A stretch of DNA of 16,741 bases from DATJHM01 sp035493895 (GCA_035493895.1 DATJHM010000054.1:1-16741); one strand, 5' to 3'. Numbered from the stretch's first letter, positions 1 through 6,727 are shown. Made by a program: numbers and translations. The notes: generated by a model from the letters alone, not told the origin.

Positions 1-687
1 CTCTGCCAGGTTTAGACGTTTCTCTTTATCCAGCGGTTGCAGTTCCCATTCAGCAAACTGACTGTGGGAGAACTGTCCTCCCTGATACTCGGTGAAACGT
101 GAGCCGACGATCCACGTTCCCTGACAGCGCAACGCCTCACGATTAATCAGGGCGATGATATCCGGGCGTAGAGCGGGAAGGATCTCATCCAGGCTATCGA
201 GGCAGAGAAATGCTTTGCCGCTATTCACTGCCTCAATCAAAGTGTTTGCGAAGTGTGTATCGATCTGGAACTCTCCGATGGTCTTTTGGATGTATTCTGG
301 CAGGGAGAGAGCGGTACGGGCCAGATCTGGCAGGGAGATGAAGATTGGGAGCGGCGCTGATATGTCGGTTTGAGCTGCCGTGATTGCTTGCTGGAGAAGC
401 GCTTTCAGGGCCGTCGTTTTGCCCATGCCCGGACCGCCAAGCACGATGATGCGTTGCGAGACACTTTTCGCGAGTGCTTCGGCACCATCTTTTGCTTCGA
501 TGATCGTCGATGCTTGCTGGCTATTCTGTGGGGTAAATGGATCGTAGCGTAGGACCATCGGCTGGAAGAGCGTGTGCAATGGGAACGTATAACCAGTCGA
601 TGCAATAGGCAGGGTAACGGTGGTGTGGTGGGTGAGTAATTGCTCAAGGTACAATGTACGCATCGTTTGCTGTCTGGAGACCGGCAT
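1..687 (-). CDS. NACHT-family STAND ATPase, N-terminal part (runs off left edge)
   Basis: Reading the minus strand from ATG at 687-685 gives an uninterrupted 229 codons to the window edge, so the C-terminal part lies outside. A short N-terminal segment (residues 1 to about 75) leads into a P-loop NTPase. Walker A is GGPGMGKTT at residues 84-92. Walker B is AFLCLDSLDEI with D164, D167 and E168, the acidic pattern typical of NACHT proteins. A GSR sensor-like motif lies near residue 195. NACHT proteins are ATP-driven molecular switches that usually carry C-terminal sensor repeats, and many act in signalling or anti-phage defence. No separate effector domain fits before the Walker A. The N-terminus is about 41% identical (my hand alignment) to the start of the gene at 16501, so the two are paralogues. 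The start has only a weak AAAGAAG upstream, but the paralogue begins with the same M-P-x-S pattern. The C-terminal repeats cannot be seen. Confidence 0.85.
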   Translation of the reverse strand, partial: MPVSRQQTMRTLYLEQLLTHHTTVTLPIASTGYTFPLHTLFQPMVLRYDPFTPQNSQQASTIIEAKDGAEALAKSVSQRIIVLGGPGMGKTTALKALLQQAITAAQTDISAPLPIFISLPDLARTALSLPEYIQKTIGEFQIDTHFANTLIEAVNSGKAFLCLDSLDEILPALRPDIIALINREALRCQGTWIVGSRFTEYQGGQFSHSQFAEWELQPLDKEKRLNLAE

Positions 688-1049
688 GATGACTTCTTTT
701 CTTGCGGTGGTTATTTGTGTGTTGTAGCTGCTAAATAAGCTTGTGCAGCTTTGCTAGTATAGCAGGATGGGGAAGTATATACAAGAGATGTTCTGAAGAT
801 TTTTTGCTGCCGAAATTGTTTAAGGATGAACTCCGTTACCAGATTGATGGATGAGGTTGGCCATTTGTTTATCTTAAATGTGCATGAGCATGAAAAATAC
901 TTCGTGTAGCCGAATGACACCTTATGGCAACAAATTTCGTATTCTATTTTAGATGATGAGAAAGGCAAGAGCAGGCATAAGACACGATCGTTTGACCCCG
1001 GAGGGGACGTGGGATGGAGTTTCTTGCCAGATAGAAAGTGAGCAGGACC
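688..1049. other. Divergent intergenic region between the NACHT and DksA-like genes
   Basis: This gap holds the NACHT promoter candidate on the left. On the right is a strong plus-strand Shine-Dalgarno sequence, GGAGGGG (1000-1006), inside a small CCCC-GGA-GGGG hairpin, followed by ATG at 1014. That ATG opens only six codons (M-E-F-L-A-R) and stops at TAG 1032-1034, in the same frame as the DksA-like gene. An ATGACA at 914-919 resembles a -35 box, but no -10 sits at proper spacing. No other gene is visible. Confidence 0.6.
756..784 (-). promoter_or_regulatory. Candidate sigma-70-type promoter of the NACHT gene
   Basis: On the minus strand, TTGTAT (784-779) and TATACT (761-756) are separated by 17 bp. 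The -10 box matches the consensus at 5 of 6 positions and the -35 at 3 of 6. Transcription would start near 749, about 60 nt before the ATG at 687. This is sequence resemblance only. Confidence 0.4.
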
Positions 1050-1448
1050 ATGGCTATAGAGAGCAAAGCAATGAAAAAGCGCCTGGAAGAGAAGCGTGCA
1101 GAGCTGATCGAGCATCTGGGAGGATTGGATCTGGCGTATCCAAAGCCAGTTAATTCAGACGAAGCAAGTGAAGGTCCACAGGATTTCGAAGAGATCGCCG
1201 TTGATGCGCTCGAGCAAGAACAGGAGCAGGCTATTCTGGTCAACGAGCGGGCATTGCTTTCCGATGTGGATGCGGCCCTGAAGCGGATCGAGGACGGCAC
1301 GTATGGGAAATGTGTCGTAGATGGCGTGCCGATACCGGAGAAGCGTCTGGAGGCGATTCCCTGGGCCGCGCGCTGCGTCAAACACGAGTCAGAGTTGGAG
1401 CAGCGCAATTTGAGCCGCGAAGAGTTGTACGATGCGGAGACAGAGTAG
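1050..1448 (+). CDS. DksA/TraR-family protein with degenerate zinc-finger ligands
   Basis: A 132-residue acidic, largely helical protein. The N-terminal half is a coiled-coil-like stretch rich in Lys, Glu and Arg. The C-terminal part has the hallmark DksA/TraR pattern G-T-Y-G-x-C ... I-P-x-x-R-L-E-A-x-P ... C-V-x-x. Members bind the secondary channel of RNA polymerase and modulate initiation. The family normally has a four-Cys zinc site. Here the first pair is C88-V-V-D91 and the second C109-V-K-H112, so one Cys in each CxxC is replaced by Asp or His; metal binding through C-D-C-H is possible but unproven. The start is uncertain. ATG 1050 has AGGA only 2-3 nt before it. GTG 1038 lies in frame upstream. 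ATG 1071 (giving M-K-K-R-L) has AGAGAG at good spacing. The best ribosome site in the region precedes ATG 1014, but a TAG separates that start from this frame. Which polymerase promoters it acts on cannot be told. Confidence 0.85.
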   Translation: MAIESKAMKKRLEEKRAELIEHLGGLDLAYPKPVNSDEASEGPQDFEEIAVDALEQEQEQAILVNERALLSDVDAALKRIEDGTYGKCVVDGVPIPEKRLEAIPWAARCVKHESELEQRNLSREELYDAETE

Positions 1449-1500
1449 AGAAATAGGCGTGCAATCGAGGCGATGAGGTAGAGAATTTTTCAATCCGATA

Positions 1501-1509
1501 TGATACAAT
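1501..1509 (+). promoter_or_regulatory. Candidate extended -10 promoter for lspA-rluD
   Basis: TG-A-TACAAT (1501-1509) matches the extended -10 form TGnTATAAT with one substitution, which can work without a good -35 box; none is seen. Transcription would begin near 1516, giving a leader of about 130 nt before lspA. The leader is G/C-rich in the middle but shows no riboswitch that I recognise. Confidence 0.4.
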
Positions 1510-1645
1510 ACTGGCACTGTTGTCTTGTGTGTTTGCACTTGACCTCTTAACGTCTCATGCCTGAACTGTCCCTCCGGGGGGCGGCAAGAGCCAATGTCCT
1601 TTCGCAACCCGCCTGACGGTTTGAAAAAAGAAGGATCGGATTGTT

Positions 1646-2236
1646 GTGATAGCCAGACGTGCACGTCTTTACGATGCGATAGCGCTGCTTACCGTCATTG
1701 TGATTGTAGCGCTTGATCAGTGGACCAAGAATCTCGTGGTAGCGCATTTAAGTCCACCCTGGGGACAGATGGTCCCACTGATCAACCCGTATCTCATGCT
1801 TTACTATATCCAGAATAATGGAGCCGCTTTTGGTATGTTTGATGGTGGTTCACATACCATCATTCTGACCGTACTCATAGCGCTGGCGGTGGTCGTCGTA
1901 GGCTATCTCTACAGTCGCATTATCAATAGCGGGACGTTGATTTACAAGCTTGTTTTTGGGATGATCATTGGAGGCGCTCTGGGAAATCTGGTGGACCGGG
2001 CGCGCCATGCTGGATACGTCGTTGATTTTGTCTTTTTTCGTATTCCGCAGATTGGTTTTAATTTCGCAATTTTTAATGTGGCAGATGCCTGCATTTCCGT
2101 CGGGGTTGTGCTGCTTTTCCTCCTTATTTTGTTTGGTGGCGTGAAGCAGGGTGGAGCGGCCGATGAAACAGAGCCTGGAGTGGCAACTCAGGGCAAGGTG
2201 GCAGGAGATCTTCAACCAACGGAGCATGATGTTTAA
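1646..2236 (+). CDS. lspA: Lipoprotein signal peptidase (signal peptidase II)
   Basis: This 196-residue integral membrane aspartyl protease cleaves the signal peptide of diacylglyceryl-modified prolipoproteins at the outer face of the cytoplasmic membrane. Family motifs appear in order: DQWTKN near residue 24, NNGAAFG near 58, GGALGNLVDR near 110-120, VVDF with catalytic Asp127, and FNVADACI with catalytic Asp147. Four hydrophobic segments are visible, as expected. The last 30 or so residues are a hydrophilic tail rich in Gly, Glu and Gln, longer than in many homologues. The start is GTG at 1646, with AAGGA at 1631-1635 ten bases upstream; no ATG lies near. The stop overlaps the start of the following pseudouridine synthase gene, the common lspA-rluD arrangement, so translation is probably coupled. 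The identification is firm. Confidence 0.96.
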   Translation: MIARRARLYDAIALLTVIVIVALDQWTKNLVVAHLSPPWGQMVPLINPYLMLYYIQNNGAAFGMFDGGSHTIILTVLIALAVVVVGYLYSRIINSGTLIYKLVFGMIIGGALGNLVDRARHAGYVVDFVFFRIPQIGFNFAIFNVADACISVGVVLLFLLILFGGVKQGGAADETEPGVATQGKVAGDLQPTEHDV

Positions 2237-3218
2237 CGCAAACGATGTCGATGGACAGAATGGAACGAAGCCTGTCCTTGAAGTCCCTCAGGAAAGCGTC
2301 TGGCAGATTCTGCCGGAACAGGTAGGATTGCGCCTGGATCGCTATCTTGTGGCGCAACGCCCGGAATTGTCACGGACAATTGTGCAGCAATTGATTACAG
2401 AGGGGGCGGTGGTGGTCAATGGGAAAGTGAGTAAAGCAGGATATGCGCTACGCAGCAATGATGAGGTGTGCTTGCGGCATGTTCTTCCCTCATCGCAGCA
2501 AAAAAATGTAGAACCGCAGACCTTGCCTCTGGACATAGTGTACGAAGATGCCGATCTAATGGTCGTGAATAAAGAGGCGGGGATGGTGGTGCATCCTGCT
2601 CCCGGCCATAGCGACGATACGCTGGTGAATGCGCTGGTGGCGCGCTATCCGGAATTGCAGCCGGAAGAGGGCGATCTGCGTCCGGGAATCGTGCATCGTC
2701 TGGATCGGGATACCTCGGGCCTGCTGCTGGTTGCCAGGAACGTACGTACGCAGGCGGCTCTGATTGATCAAATGAAGCGCCATGAGGTAATCAAACGGTA
2801 CCTGGCCCTGGTGCATGGGATGGTCGCGCTGGATAAAGGGAGTATTGATGCACCCATTGGACGTAACCCGCGCAACCGTCAGCAGATGGCCATTATGGCA
2901 CAGGATGGCCGTGAGGCGCGAACACATTTCCGCGTTTTAGAACGCTTTTCGCGCCACACATTGCTGCTTTTACAACTGGAAACCGGGCGTACACATCAGA
3001 TCCGCGTCCATCTCCAGGCGATCGGCCATCCTGTTGTGGGCGACCCTGTGTATACGACGGGATCGGGAAAGGCCCGGACCCATCTGCCACTGACGCGTCA
3101 GTTTTTGCATGCCTATCAGTTGGAGTTTGTCCATCCGACAAGTGGCGAGACATTGAAGTTCGAGGTGCCGCTCCCGCAGGATCTCGCAACAGTATTGGGA
3201 GAGCGGGATCTGCTTTAG
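2229..3218 (+). CDS. rluD: RluA/RluD-family 23S rRNA pseudouridine synthase
   Basis: This enzyme isomerises uridine to pseudouridine in RNA; RluD-type members act on helix 69 of 23S rRNA. An N-terminal S4 RNA-binding domain is seen (GLRLDRYL ... SRTIVQQLI ... VVVNGKV). The RluA catalytic domain follows, with VVNKEAGMVVHPAPGH, then HRLDRDTSGLLL, whose first Asp (about residue 159) is the catalytic one, and GRTHQIRVHLQAIGHPVVGDPVY. With a start at 2229 the protein is 329 residues, a normal family length. The frame stays open upstream to 2151, but that would overlap lspA by 86 bases. ATGs at 2226 and 2229 follow GGAG (2221-2224), and only 2229 has workable spacing; it overlaps the lspA stop by 8 bases. 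The exact rRNA target is inferred from family, not shown. RluC/RluA substrate specificity is the main alternative. Confidence 0.92.
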   Translation: MFNANDVDGQNGTKPVLEVPQESVWQILPEQVGLRLDRYLVAQRPELSRTIVQQLITEGAVVVNGKVSKAGYALRSNDEVCLRHVLPSSQQKNVEPQTLPLDIVYEDADLMVVNKEAGMVVHPAPGHSDDTLVNALVARYPELQPEEGDLRPGIVHRLDRDTSGLLLVARNVRTQAALIDQMKRHEVIKRYLALVHGMVALDKGSIDAPIGRNPRNRQQMAIMAQDGREARTHFRVLERFSRHTLLLLQLETGRTHQIRVHLQAIGHPVVGDPVYTTGSGKARTHLPLTRQFLHAYQLEFVHPTSGETLKFEVPLPQDLATVLGERDLL

Positions 3219-3269
3219 AAGAGATAGCATTGCTTTCGCTGAACTGATAGTTGTGATTGATCGAAAGTG

Positions 3270-3308
3270 TCCTCCTGGCATTGCTTGAGAGCATATGTGC
3301 CAGGAGGA
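3270..3308. terminator. Long inverted repeat between convergent rluD and HU genes
   Basis: An 11-bp perfect stem (TCCTCCTGGCA at 3270-3280, pairing with 3298-3308) encloses a 17-nt loop that itself contains a TGCT/AGCA mini-stem. It lies midway between two convergent stop codons, the classic place for a shared bidirectional terminator. No U-tract follows on either strand, so intrinsic termination strength is uncertain. Confidence 0.6.
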
Positions 3309-3332
3309 GATTCGTACCAGGACAAAAATTGC

Positions 3333-3707
3333 TTAACGTTTGCTACCCTGTAACTCGCGATTGGGCTGCATGGGTTTACTGGAAGACTTCGGGCTATTAT
3401 TGTGTGCGGCCTGTGAGAGGACGGCACCAACGGAGAAGCCGACGCGCTTGCGTGCGGGAATCGTGATCTGGTCGCCACCGCGGATCGATTTGACGCGGCG
3501 TGGTGCAACATCACGGAGATTCCAGGTTCCAAAGCCCATCAGGCGAACTTCTTGACCACGCGAAACATCTTCGCGAACAACTTCGGTAAAGGCATCGATC
3601 ACCTTGCTGGTCTCTTTCAAATTTAAGCCAGCTCTGGCGGCGATCTGGTGGATTAACTCGTCTTTACCTACAACAACGTGCTCTTTGTCAGGTGAACTTG
3701 ACTTCAT
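3333..3707 (-). CDS. HU/IHF-family nucleoid DNA-binding protein with C-terminal tail
   Basis: A 124-residue HU-like protein that binds and bends DNA as a dimer. Residues about 13-100 carry the family fold: helices (GKDELIHQIAARAGLNLKE...), the signature GFGTWNLRDVAPRR, and the beta-arm end DQITIPARKRVGFSVGAVL. The usual arm motif RNPxTG is replaced by a basic VKSIRGGDQ, so the arm tip differs from canonical HU. Two extensions are seen: about 12 residues at the N-terminus and about 23 at the C-terminus rich in Ser, Lys, Pro and Asn, probably disordered and possibly DNA-contacting. The start at 3707 is fixed by GAGGAG (3721-3716) eight bases upstream. A 6-bp inverted repeat, CGTAGG/CCTACG (3735-3740 and 3754-3759), lies in the leader and could be an operator. 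HU and IHF subfamilies cannot be told apart here. Confidence 0.93.
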   Translation of the reverse strand: MKSSSPDKEHVVVGKDELIHQIAARAGLNLKETSKVIDAFTEVVREDVSRGQEVRLMGFGTWNLRDVAPRRVKSIRGGDQITIPARKRVGFSVGAVLSQAAHNNSPKSSSKPMQPNRELQGSKR

Positions 3708-3932
3708 TATGTATACTCCTCACTTTAAATACAACGTAGGTGATAACGCTACTCCTACGAAACTCGACAATGCGCATATTCCCACTGTCTGTTGTCAGCC
3801 TGTCAGCTTTGATCAACGGCACACTTGTCTTGCGCGTTGGAATGGTCTCACCACTCATTTCCACTATACCGACCCTCACCAAATAGTTTGCTTGCTCTCT
3901 GTTTCTTAGATGCATTTCTTGTCAAATCCGGG

Positions 3933-3969
3933 GCAATAATTTGCGAGCAATTTCGCAATAATTGGCGAG
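3933..3969. repeat. Spaced 15-bp direct repeat, possible operator
   Basis: GCAATAATTTGCGAG (3933-3947) and GCAATAATTGGCGAG (3955-3969) differ at one base and are offset by 22 bp, about two helical turns. Between and across them lies the inverted pair TTGCGA/TCGCAA (3941-3946, 3953-3958). The block lies 8 bp upstream, on the minus strand, of a perfect TTGACA. That layout would suit an activator or repressor site for the HU gene; the protein partner is unknown. Confidence 0.55.
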
Positions 3970-4185
3970 AAAATTGAAGGAGCATGGGTAAGTCGGGGCA
4001 GTTTGTCAGGAACGTATCGATTCTGGTATTCGTATAGACATAGAACAATATTACGATGCTTCTGTTTTAGAAGATAAATAGTTGTGATAAGCCTATGTAG
4101 TTTCTTGAGAATGCATGCATATATTTACATGAATTTTACCATGCAGGAGGCAAACATAGAGATGCAAAGAGCCTGGAAAGAACGT

Positions 4186-4218
4186 GAGGGAGTGCCGATA
4201 GGATCGTCGGCATCCCTC
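4186..4218 (-). terminator. Hairpin terminator candidate after the anti-sigma gene
   Basis: GAGGGA-(G)-TGCCGA (4186-4198) pairs with TCGGCA-TCCCTC (4207-4218) with one bulged base and an 8-nt loop. It sits just 12 bases after the anti-sigma stop. The minus-strand sequence after it, TTCTTTCC, is a weak U-tract. Likely terminator of the sigma/anti-sigma operon. Confidence 0.55.
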
Positions 4219-4229
4219 TGCGAGCGTAC

Positions 4230-5174
4230 TTATTCCATTTTGGGGTGAGGGGGAAGCTGGCCCATTTTATAACCCTGTGGGATATCCATCTGCCAGATCG
4301 AACTGGGTACTCGCGTCGGAGAAAGCCAGGAAATTTGCTCATACATGGGCTCATCGCTCTGCTGATTCACTTCCAGCACATTGACCGGCATATAATGGCT
4401 ATCCAGCAGAAGAATATCGCCCTGAGCCGTGCGTATGCGATAGACCGCCTGTCCCTGAAACGTCTCTTTGCCCAGATAGACCGCCTTCCCTGTTTGTAAA
4501 TCCGCGCGGAGTTGTGTCAGATCGAAGAGAGAGTCGTCGCTACTCCAGGCATCGGCGTCCCATTGTGCCACACGGTGCATCGTATCCATGCCGAGCGTTT
4601 GATGGGCATCGCTCACTGCCTCGACCTGTAACTGGTTACCCATTTTTGTGGTGACATTCATCTGATTCGTAGCGAGATTGTGATAGGTCTGGATACGGTA
4701 TTGTTTTCCATCGCTGCCCGTCATAACCTGGCTATGGTAGAGAACATAGTTATTCCAGGAAAGATTGGCTGGCAACTGAAAGCTTTGCTGCACATTTAAA
4801 ACAAAGAGGAGCGTAGCGATGGCGACGATGCTCAAGCAGGCAGCCAGAGCGGCGACGAGACTTCCTCGCGAGAGCAGACGATGACGACGGCGAGAGCGAG
4901 TGTGTTGTGTGGTCGCGGCTATTGCGGCCAGAACTGCCTGATCCACCTGTGCTGAAGGGTGTGAGCGTGCCATTTGCGAAATAGCTTTAGTGACCGGATC
5001 AAGCATGCGCCATTCACGAGCGCAATCAGGGCAATGCTGGAGATGATAGGACAACTGGTGGCGTTGTTCATCTGGGAGATCAGCGGCGATAGCAAGATAG
5101 CGTTTGACCAGAGCACATACTTCCGGATGAATCTTATCCGTAGGAGGTAATGGTGGCAGGTCAGTGTTATTCAT
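4230..5174 (-). CDS. Membrane anti-sigma factor with zinc-binding ZAS domain
   Basis: A 314-residue protein. The cytoplasmic N-terminus has the anti-sigma zinc motif H44-x3-C48-x2-C51 (HLQHCPDC), which holds the partner ECF sigma factor. Residues about 103-128 form one strongly hydrophobic membrane segment after a basic patch (RSRRRHR). The remaining 185 residues face outward. They are rich in beta-type sequence (GSDGKQYRIQTYHN, GQAVYRIRTAQGDILLLDSHYMPV) and resemble LolA/RseB-like outer domains; this is an impression, not a proven match. The start ATG overlaps the sigma stop as ATGA (5174-5171), so the two proteins are made together. The normal role is to sequester the sigma factor until an envelope signal releases it. 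The nature of the signal cannot be read from the sequence. Confidence 0.88.
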   Translation of the reverse strand: MNNTDLPPLPPTDKIHPEVCALVKRYLAIAADLPDEQRHQLSYHLQHCPDCAREWRMLDPVTKAISQMARSHPSAQVDQAVLAAIAATTQHTRSRRRHRLLSRGSLVAALAACLSIVAIATLLFVLNVQQSFQLPANLSWNNYVLYHSQVMTGSDGKQYRIQTYHNLATNQMNVTTKMGNQLQVEAVSDAHQTLGMDTMHRVAQWDADAWSSDDSLFDLTQLRADLQTGKAVYLGKETFQGQAVYRIRTAQGDILLLDSHYMPVNVLEVNQQSDEPMYEQISWLSPTRVPSSIWQMDIPQGYKMGQLPPHPKME

Positions 5175-5863
5175 AAGCGTTTCTCCGATATTCCAGCCCC
5201 ATCTTTCAGTAAGCGTTGATAGTGCAGTGCAAACATTTTTTTTGCACGCGAGATGCGCGTTGCTGCGGTATTGGGCGTGACTCCGATGATACGAGCGACT
5301 TCCTGATAGGGAATGCCCTGTGCTGCACTCAAGACGAGAGCGATCGCATAGTCTGCTGGCATATCGCGCAGGGTTATGTGGATCAGCTCGCGTTCGGCAA
5401 TTTCGGGGATGCCCCCGCTATCAGAGAGTGCGCGTAGCGTATCAGGCTTGAGCTCTTCATCTTCCATAGTATCATGCCATTGACGGCGAACGCGGGGCCA
5501 CCAGGAAAATCGTTTGCGTCTGCGCATAAGATCGATACAGAGATTAGTAGCGATGCGATACAGCCAGGCAGAAAGATGTTCACGTTCATGCAGCGTTTCC
5601 CATGCGGTGCAGGCACGGATAAATACTTCCTGCGTGATGTCGTCGGCATCCTCTTGATTGCCTAACAAACGATACACATAGGTATGGACCGGGCCGCTAA
5701 ACTGCTCGTAAAGTTTGACCAGATTGATCTCCTCTACCGGGGCATAGCGTTTATGGTAATCCATAGACTTATTGAGCGTCATGCGAGCATGTACTTTCTG
5801 CTGAATGCTACGTTGAGAGACCTTTTCAGTCTTCTGTAGGGTAGTATAACAAAAAAAATACAT
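5171..5863 (-). CDS. ECF-type RNA polymerase sigma factor
   Basis: A group IV (extracytoplasmic function) sigma-70 protein of up to 230 residues. Region 2 spans roughly residues 48-117 (LYEQFSGPVHTYVYRLL, then DADDITQEVFIRA, then LSAWLYRIATNLCIDLMRRRKR), which binds core polymerase and the -10 element. Region 4 spans roughly 163-217 (LRDMPADYAIALVLSAAQG, then YQEVARIIGVTPNTAATRISRAKK), a helix-turn-helix for the -35 element. A linker of about 45 residues joins them. The downstream anti-sigma gene overlaps by 4 bases. The start is uncertain: ATGs at 5863, 5782 and 5764 are all in frame, none with a strong ribosome site. The last two would bring region 2 closer to the N-terminus, as in most ECFs, so residues 1-27 may not be translated. 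An autoregulated promoter is typical, but I could not identify it. Confidence 0.92.
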   Translation of the reverse strand: MYFFCYTTLQKTEKVSQRSIQQKVHARMTLNKSMDYHKRYAPVEEINLVKLYEQFSGPVHTYVYRLLGNQEDADDITQEVFIRACTAWETLHEREHLSAWLYRIATNLCIDLMRRRKRFSWWPRVRRQWHDTMEDEELKPDTLRALSDSGGIPEIAERELIHITLRDMPADYAIALVLSAAQGIPYQEVARIIGVTPNTAATRISRAKKMFALHYQRLLKDGAGISEKRL

Positions 5864-5958
5864 CTGGCAATGTTTTTTCGCCTAATGAGATTATTTTGCT
5901 GGATAAAAGGGAGCAGGCATTTTTTTACATGCGTATAATCTGGTAAAAAACGCTCTTC

Positions 5959-5988
5959 TTGAACGTGTCATAAGCATACTACTTTTAT
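5959..5988 (+). promoter_or_regulatory. Candidate promoter of the glycosyltransferase/radical SAM operon
   Basis: TTGAAC (5959-5964) and TTTTAT (5983-5988) are separated by 18 bp, each 4 of 6 to consensus, just ahead of the ribosome site AGGGG (6001-6005). A perfect TATAAT also lies at 5934-5939 but has no matching -35. Which one is used cannot be decided from sequence. Confidence 0.3.
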
Positions 5989-6016
5989 TTTACGAGGAAA
6001 AGGGGATGCGAAGGTG

Positions 6017-6727
6017 ATGGCGGATCATACTATTGCGCTGATTATCCCGGCCCTCAATGAGGAACGCGCTCTGGAGAAGCTGCTGGCAGAACTGCCGCCT
6101 CAGACGCTGGACCATATTATTGTAGTAGATAATGGAAGTACAGATACAACTGCGCAGGTTGCCAGAGATGCAGGCGCTCAGGTGGTCAGCGAGCCGATAC
6201 GCGGATATGGTCGGGCCTGCTGGAGTGGTTTTTGTGCGGCGAAGAAGCTGGGCGCAGATCTGCTGGTATTTATGGATGGGGATGGTAGCGATAATCCCGC
6301 GGATCTCCCTGCCATGTTGCAACCGGCTCTAGAAGATCAGGCCGATCTCGTGATGGGGTCGCGTGTCAGTGCGTTGGCCGAACGGGGCGCAGTGCCACCG
6401 CAAGCCCGGCTGGGAAACTGGCTGGTGAGCCATGTGATCAGTCTGCGCTATGGGGTGAGCCTGCACGATGTCGGCTCATTTCGTGTTGTGCGTACCTCTC
6501 TGCTGGAGGCATTGCAGATGCGCGAAATGACCTTTGGTTGGCCTGTGGAGATGCTGGCGAAGACGGCCCGTGCCGGGTATCGAATCAGCGAGCTTCCTCT
6601 GCATTATCGACGGCGTCAGTATGGTCACTCGAAGGTGGCTGGAACGCTGAGCGGTAGTATCAGGGCGGCCTATCTGATGCTGCGCACAACGGCCCGCTAT
6701 GTTGGAAGAAGGAGAAGGAATGTCTGA
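6017..6727 (+). CDS. Family 2 glycosyltransferase (polyprenyl-phosphate sugar synthase-like)
   Basis: A 236-residue cytoplasmic GT-A fold enzyme. The N-terminus IALIIPALNEE is the nucleotide-sugar binding strand. VVDNGSTDTT follows, then the metal-binding D87-G-D89 in FMDGDGSDNP, and GSR plus a GVSLHDVGSFRVV acceptor region. The C-terminus is basic (GRRRRNV) with no transmembrane helices, as in DPM1-like soluble enzymes that load a sugar onto a polyprenyl phosphate. It also resembles TIGR04283, the rSAM/selenodomain-associated transferase 2, which fits the neighbours. Starts at GTG 6014 and ATG 6017 are adjacent, with AGGGG (6001-6005) upstream. The 3' end overlaps the next gene by 8 bases. 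Donor and acceptor are not known. Confidence 0.9.
   Translation: MADHTIALIIPALNEERALEKLLAELPPQTLDHIIVVDNGSTDTTAQVARDAGAQVVSEPIRGYGRACWSGFCAAKKLGADLLVFMDGDGSDNPADLPAMLQPALEDQADLVMGSRVSALAERGAVPPQARLGNWLVSHVISLRYGVSLHDVGSFRVVRTSLLEALQMREMTFGWPVEMLAKTARAGYRISELPLHYRRRQYGHSKVAGTLSGSIRAAYLMLRTTARYVGRRRRNV

Larger units (their letters stand above)
3708..4229. other. Long intergenic region upstream of the HU gene
   Basis: This 522-bp stretch shows no convincing gene. From right to left on the minus strand it holds the terminator-like hairpin of the anti-sigma gene, an A/T-rich stretch around 4040-4140, a spaced 15-bp direct repeat (3933-3969), a perfect TTGACA on the minus strand (3925-3920) without a good -10, a TATAGT -10-like box (3868-3863), tandem TGTCAGCC/TGTCAGCT (3793-3808), and the HU ribosome site. 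The HU promoter is probably within 3860-3930 but cannot be placed firmly. Confidence 0.5.

Noticed and set aside
953..1153. 66-residue plus-strand ORF upstream of the DksA-like gene
   Set aside because: It overlaps the DksA-like coding region in another frame and shows no family pattern; only the ATG 1014 leader was kept as an observation.
2151..2228. Longer N-terminus for the pseudouridine synthase
   Set aside because: It would overlap lspA by 86 bases; ATG 2229 follows GGAG and overlaps by only 8.
3735..3759. 6-bp inverted repeat as a riboswitch or operator of HU
   Set aside because: It is too short and isolated to name; mentioned only within the HU entry.
3604..3909. 101-residue plus-strand ORF over the HU start and leader
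   Set aside because: It is antisense to the HU gene for its first third and has no ribosome site or recognised motif.
5934..5939. Perfect TATAAT as the main promoter of the glycan operon
   Set aside because: No acceptable -35 box lies 16-18 bp upstream and the TG of an extended -10 is one base out of place.
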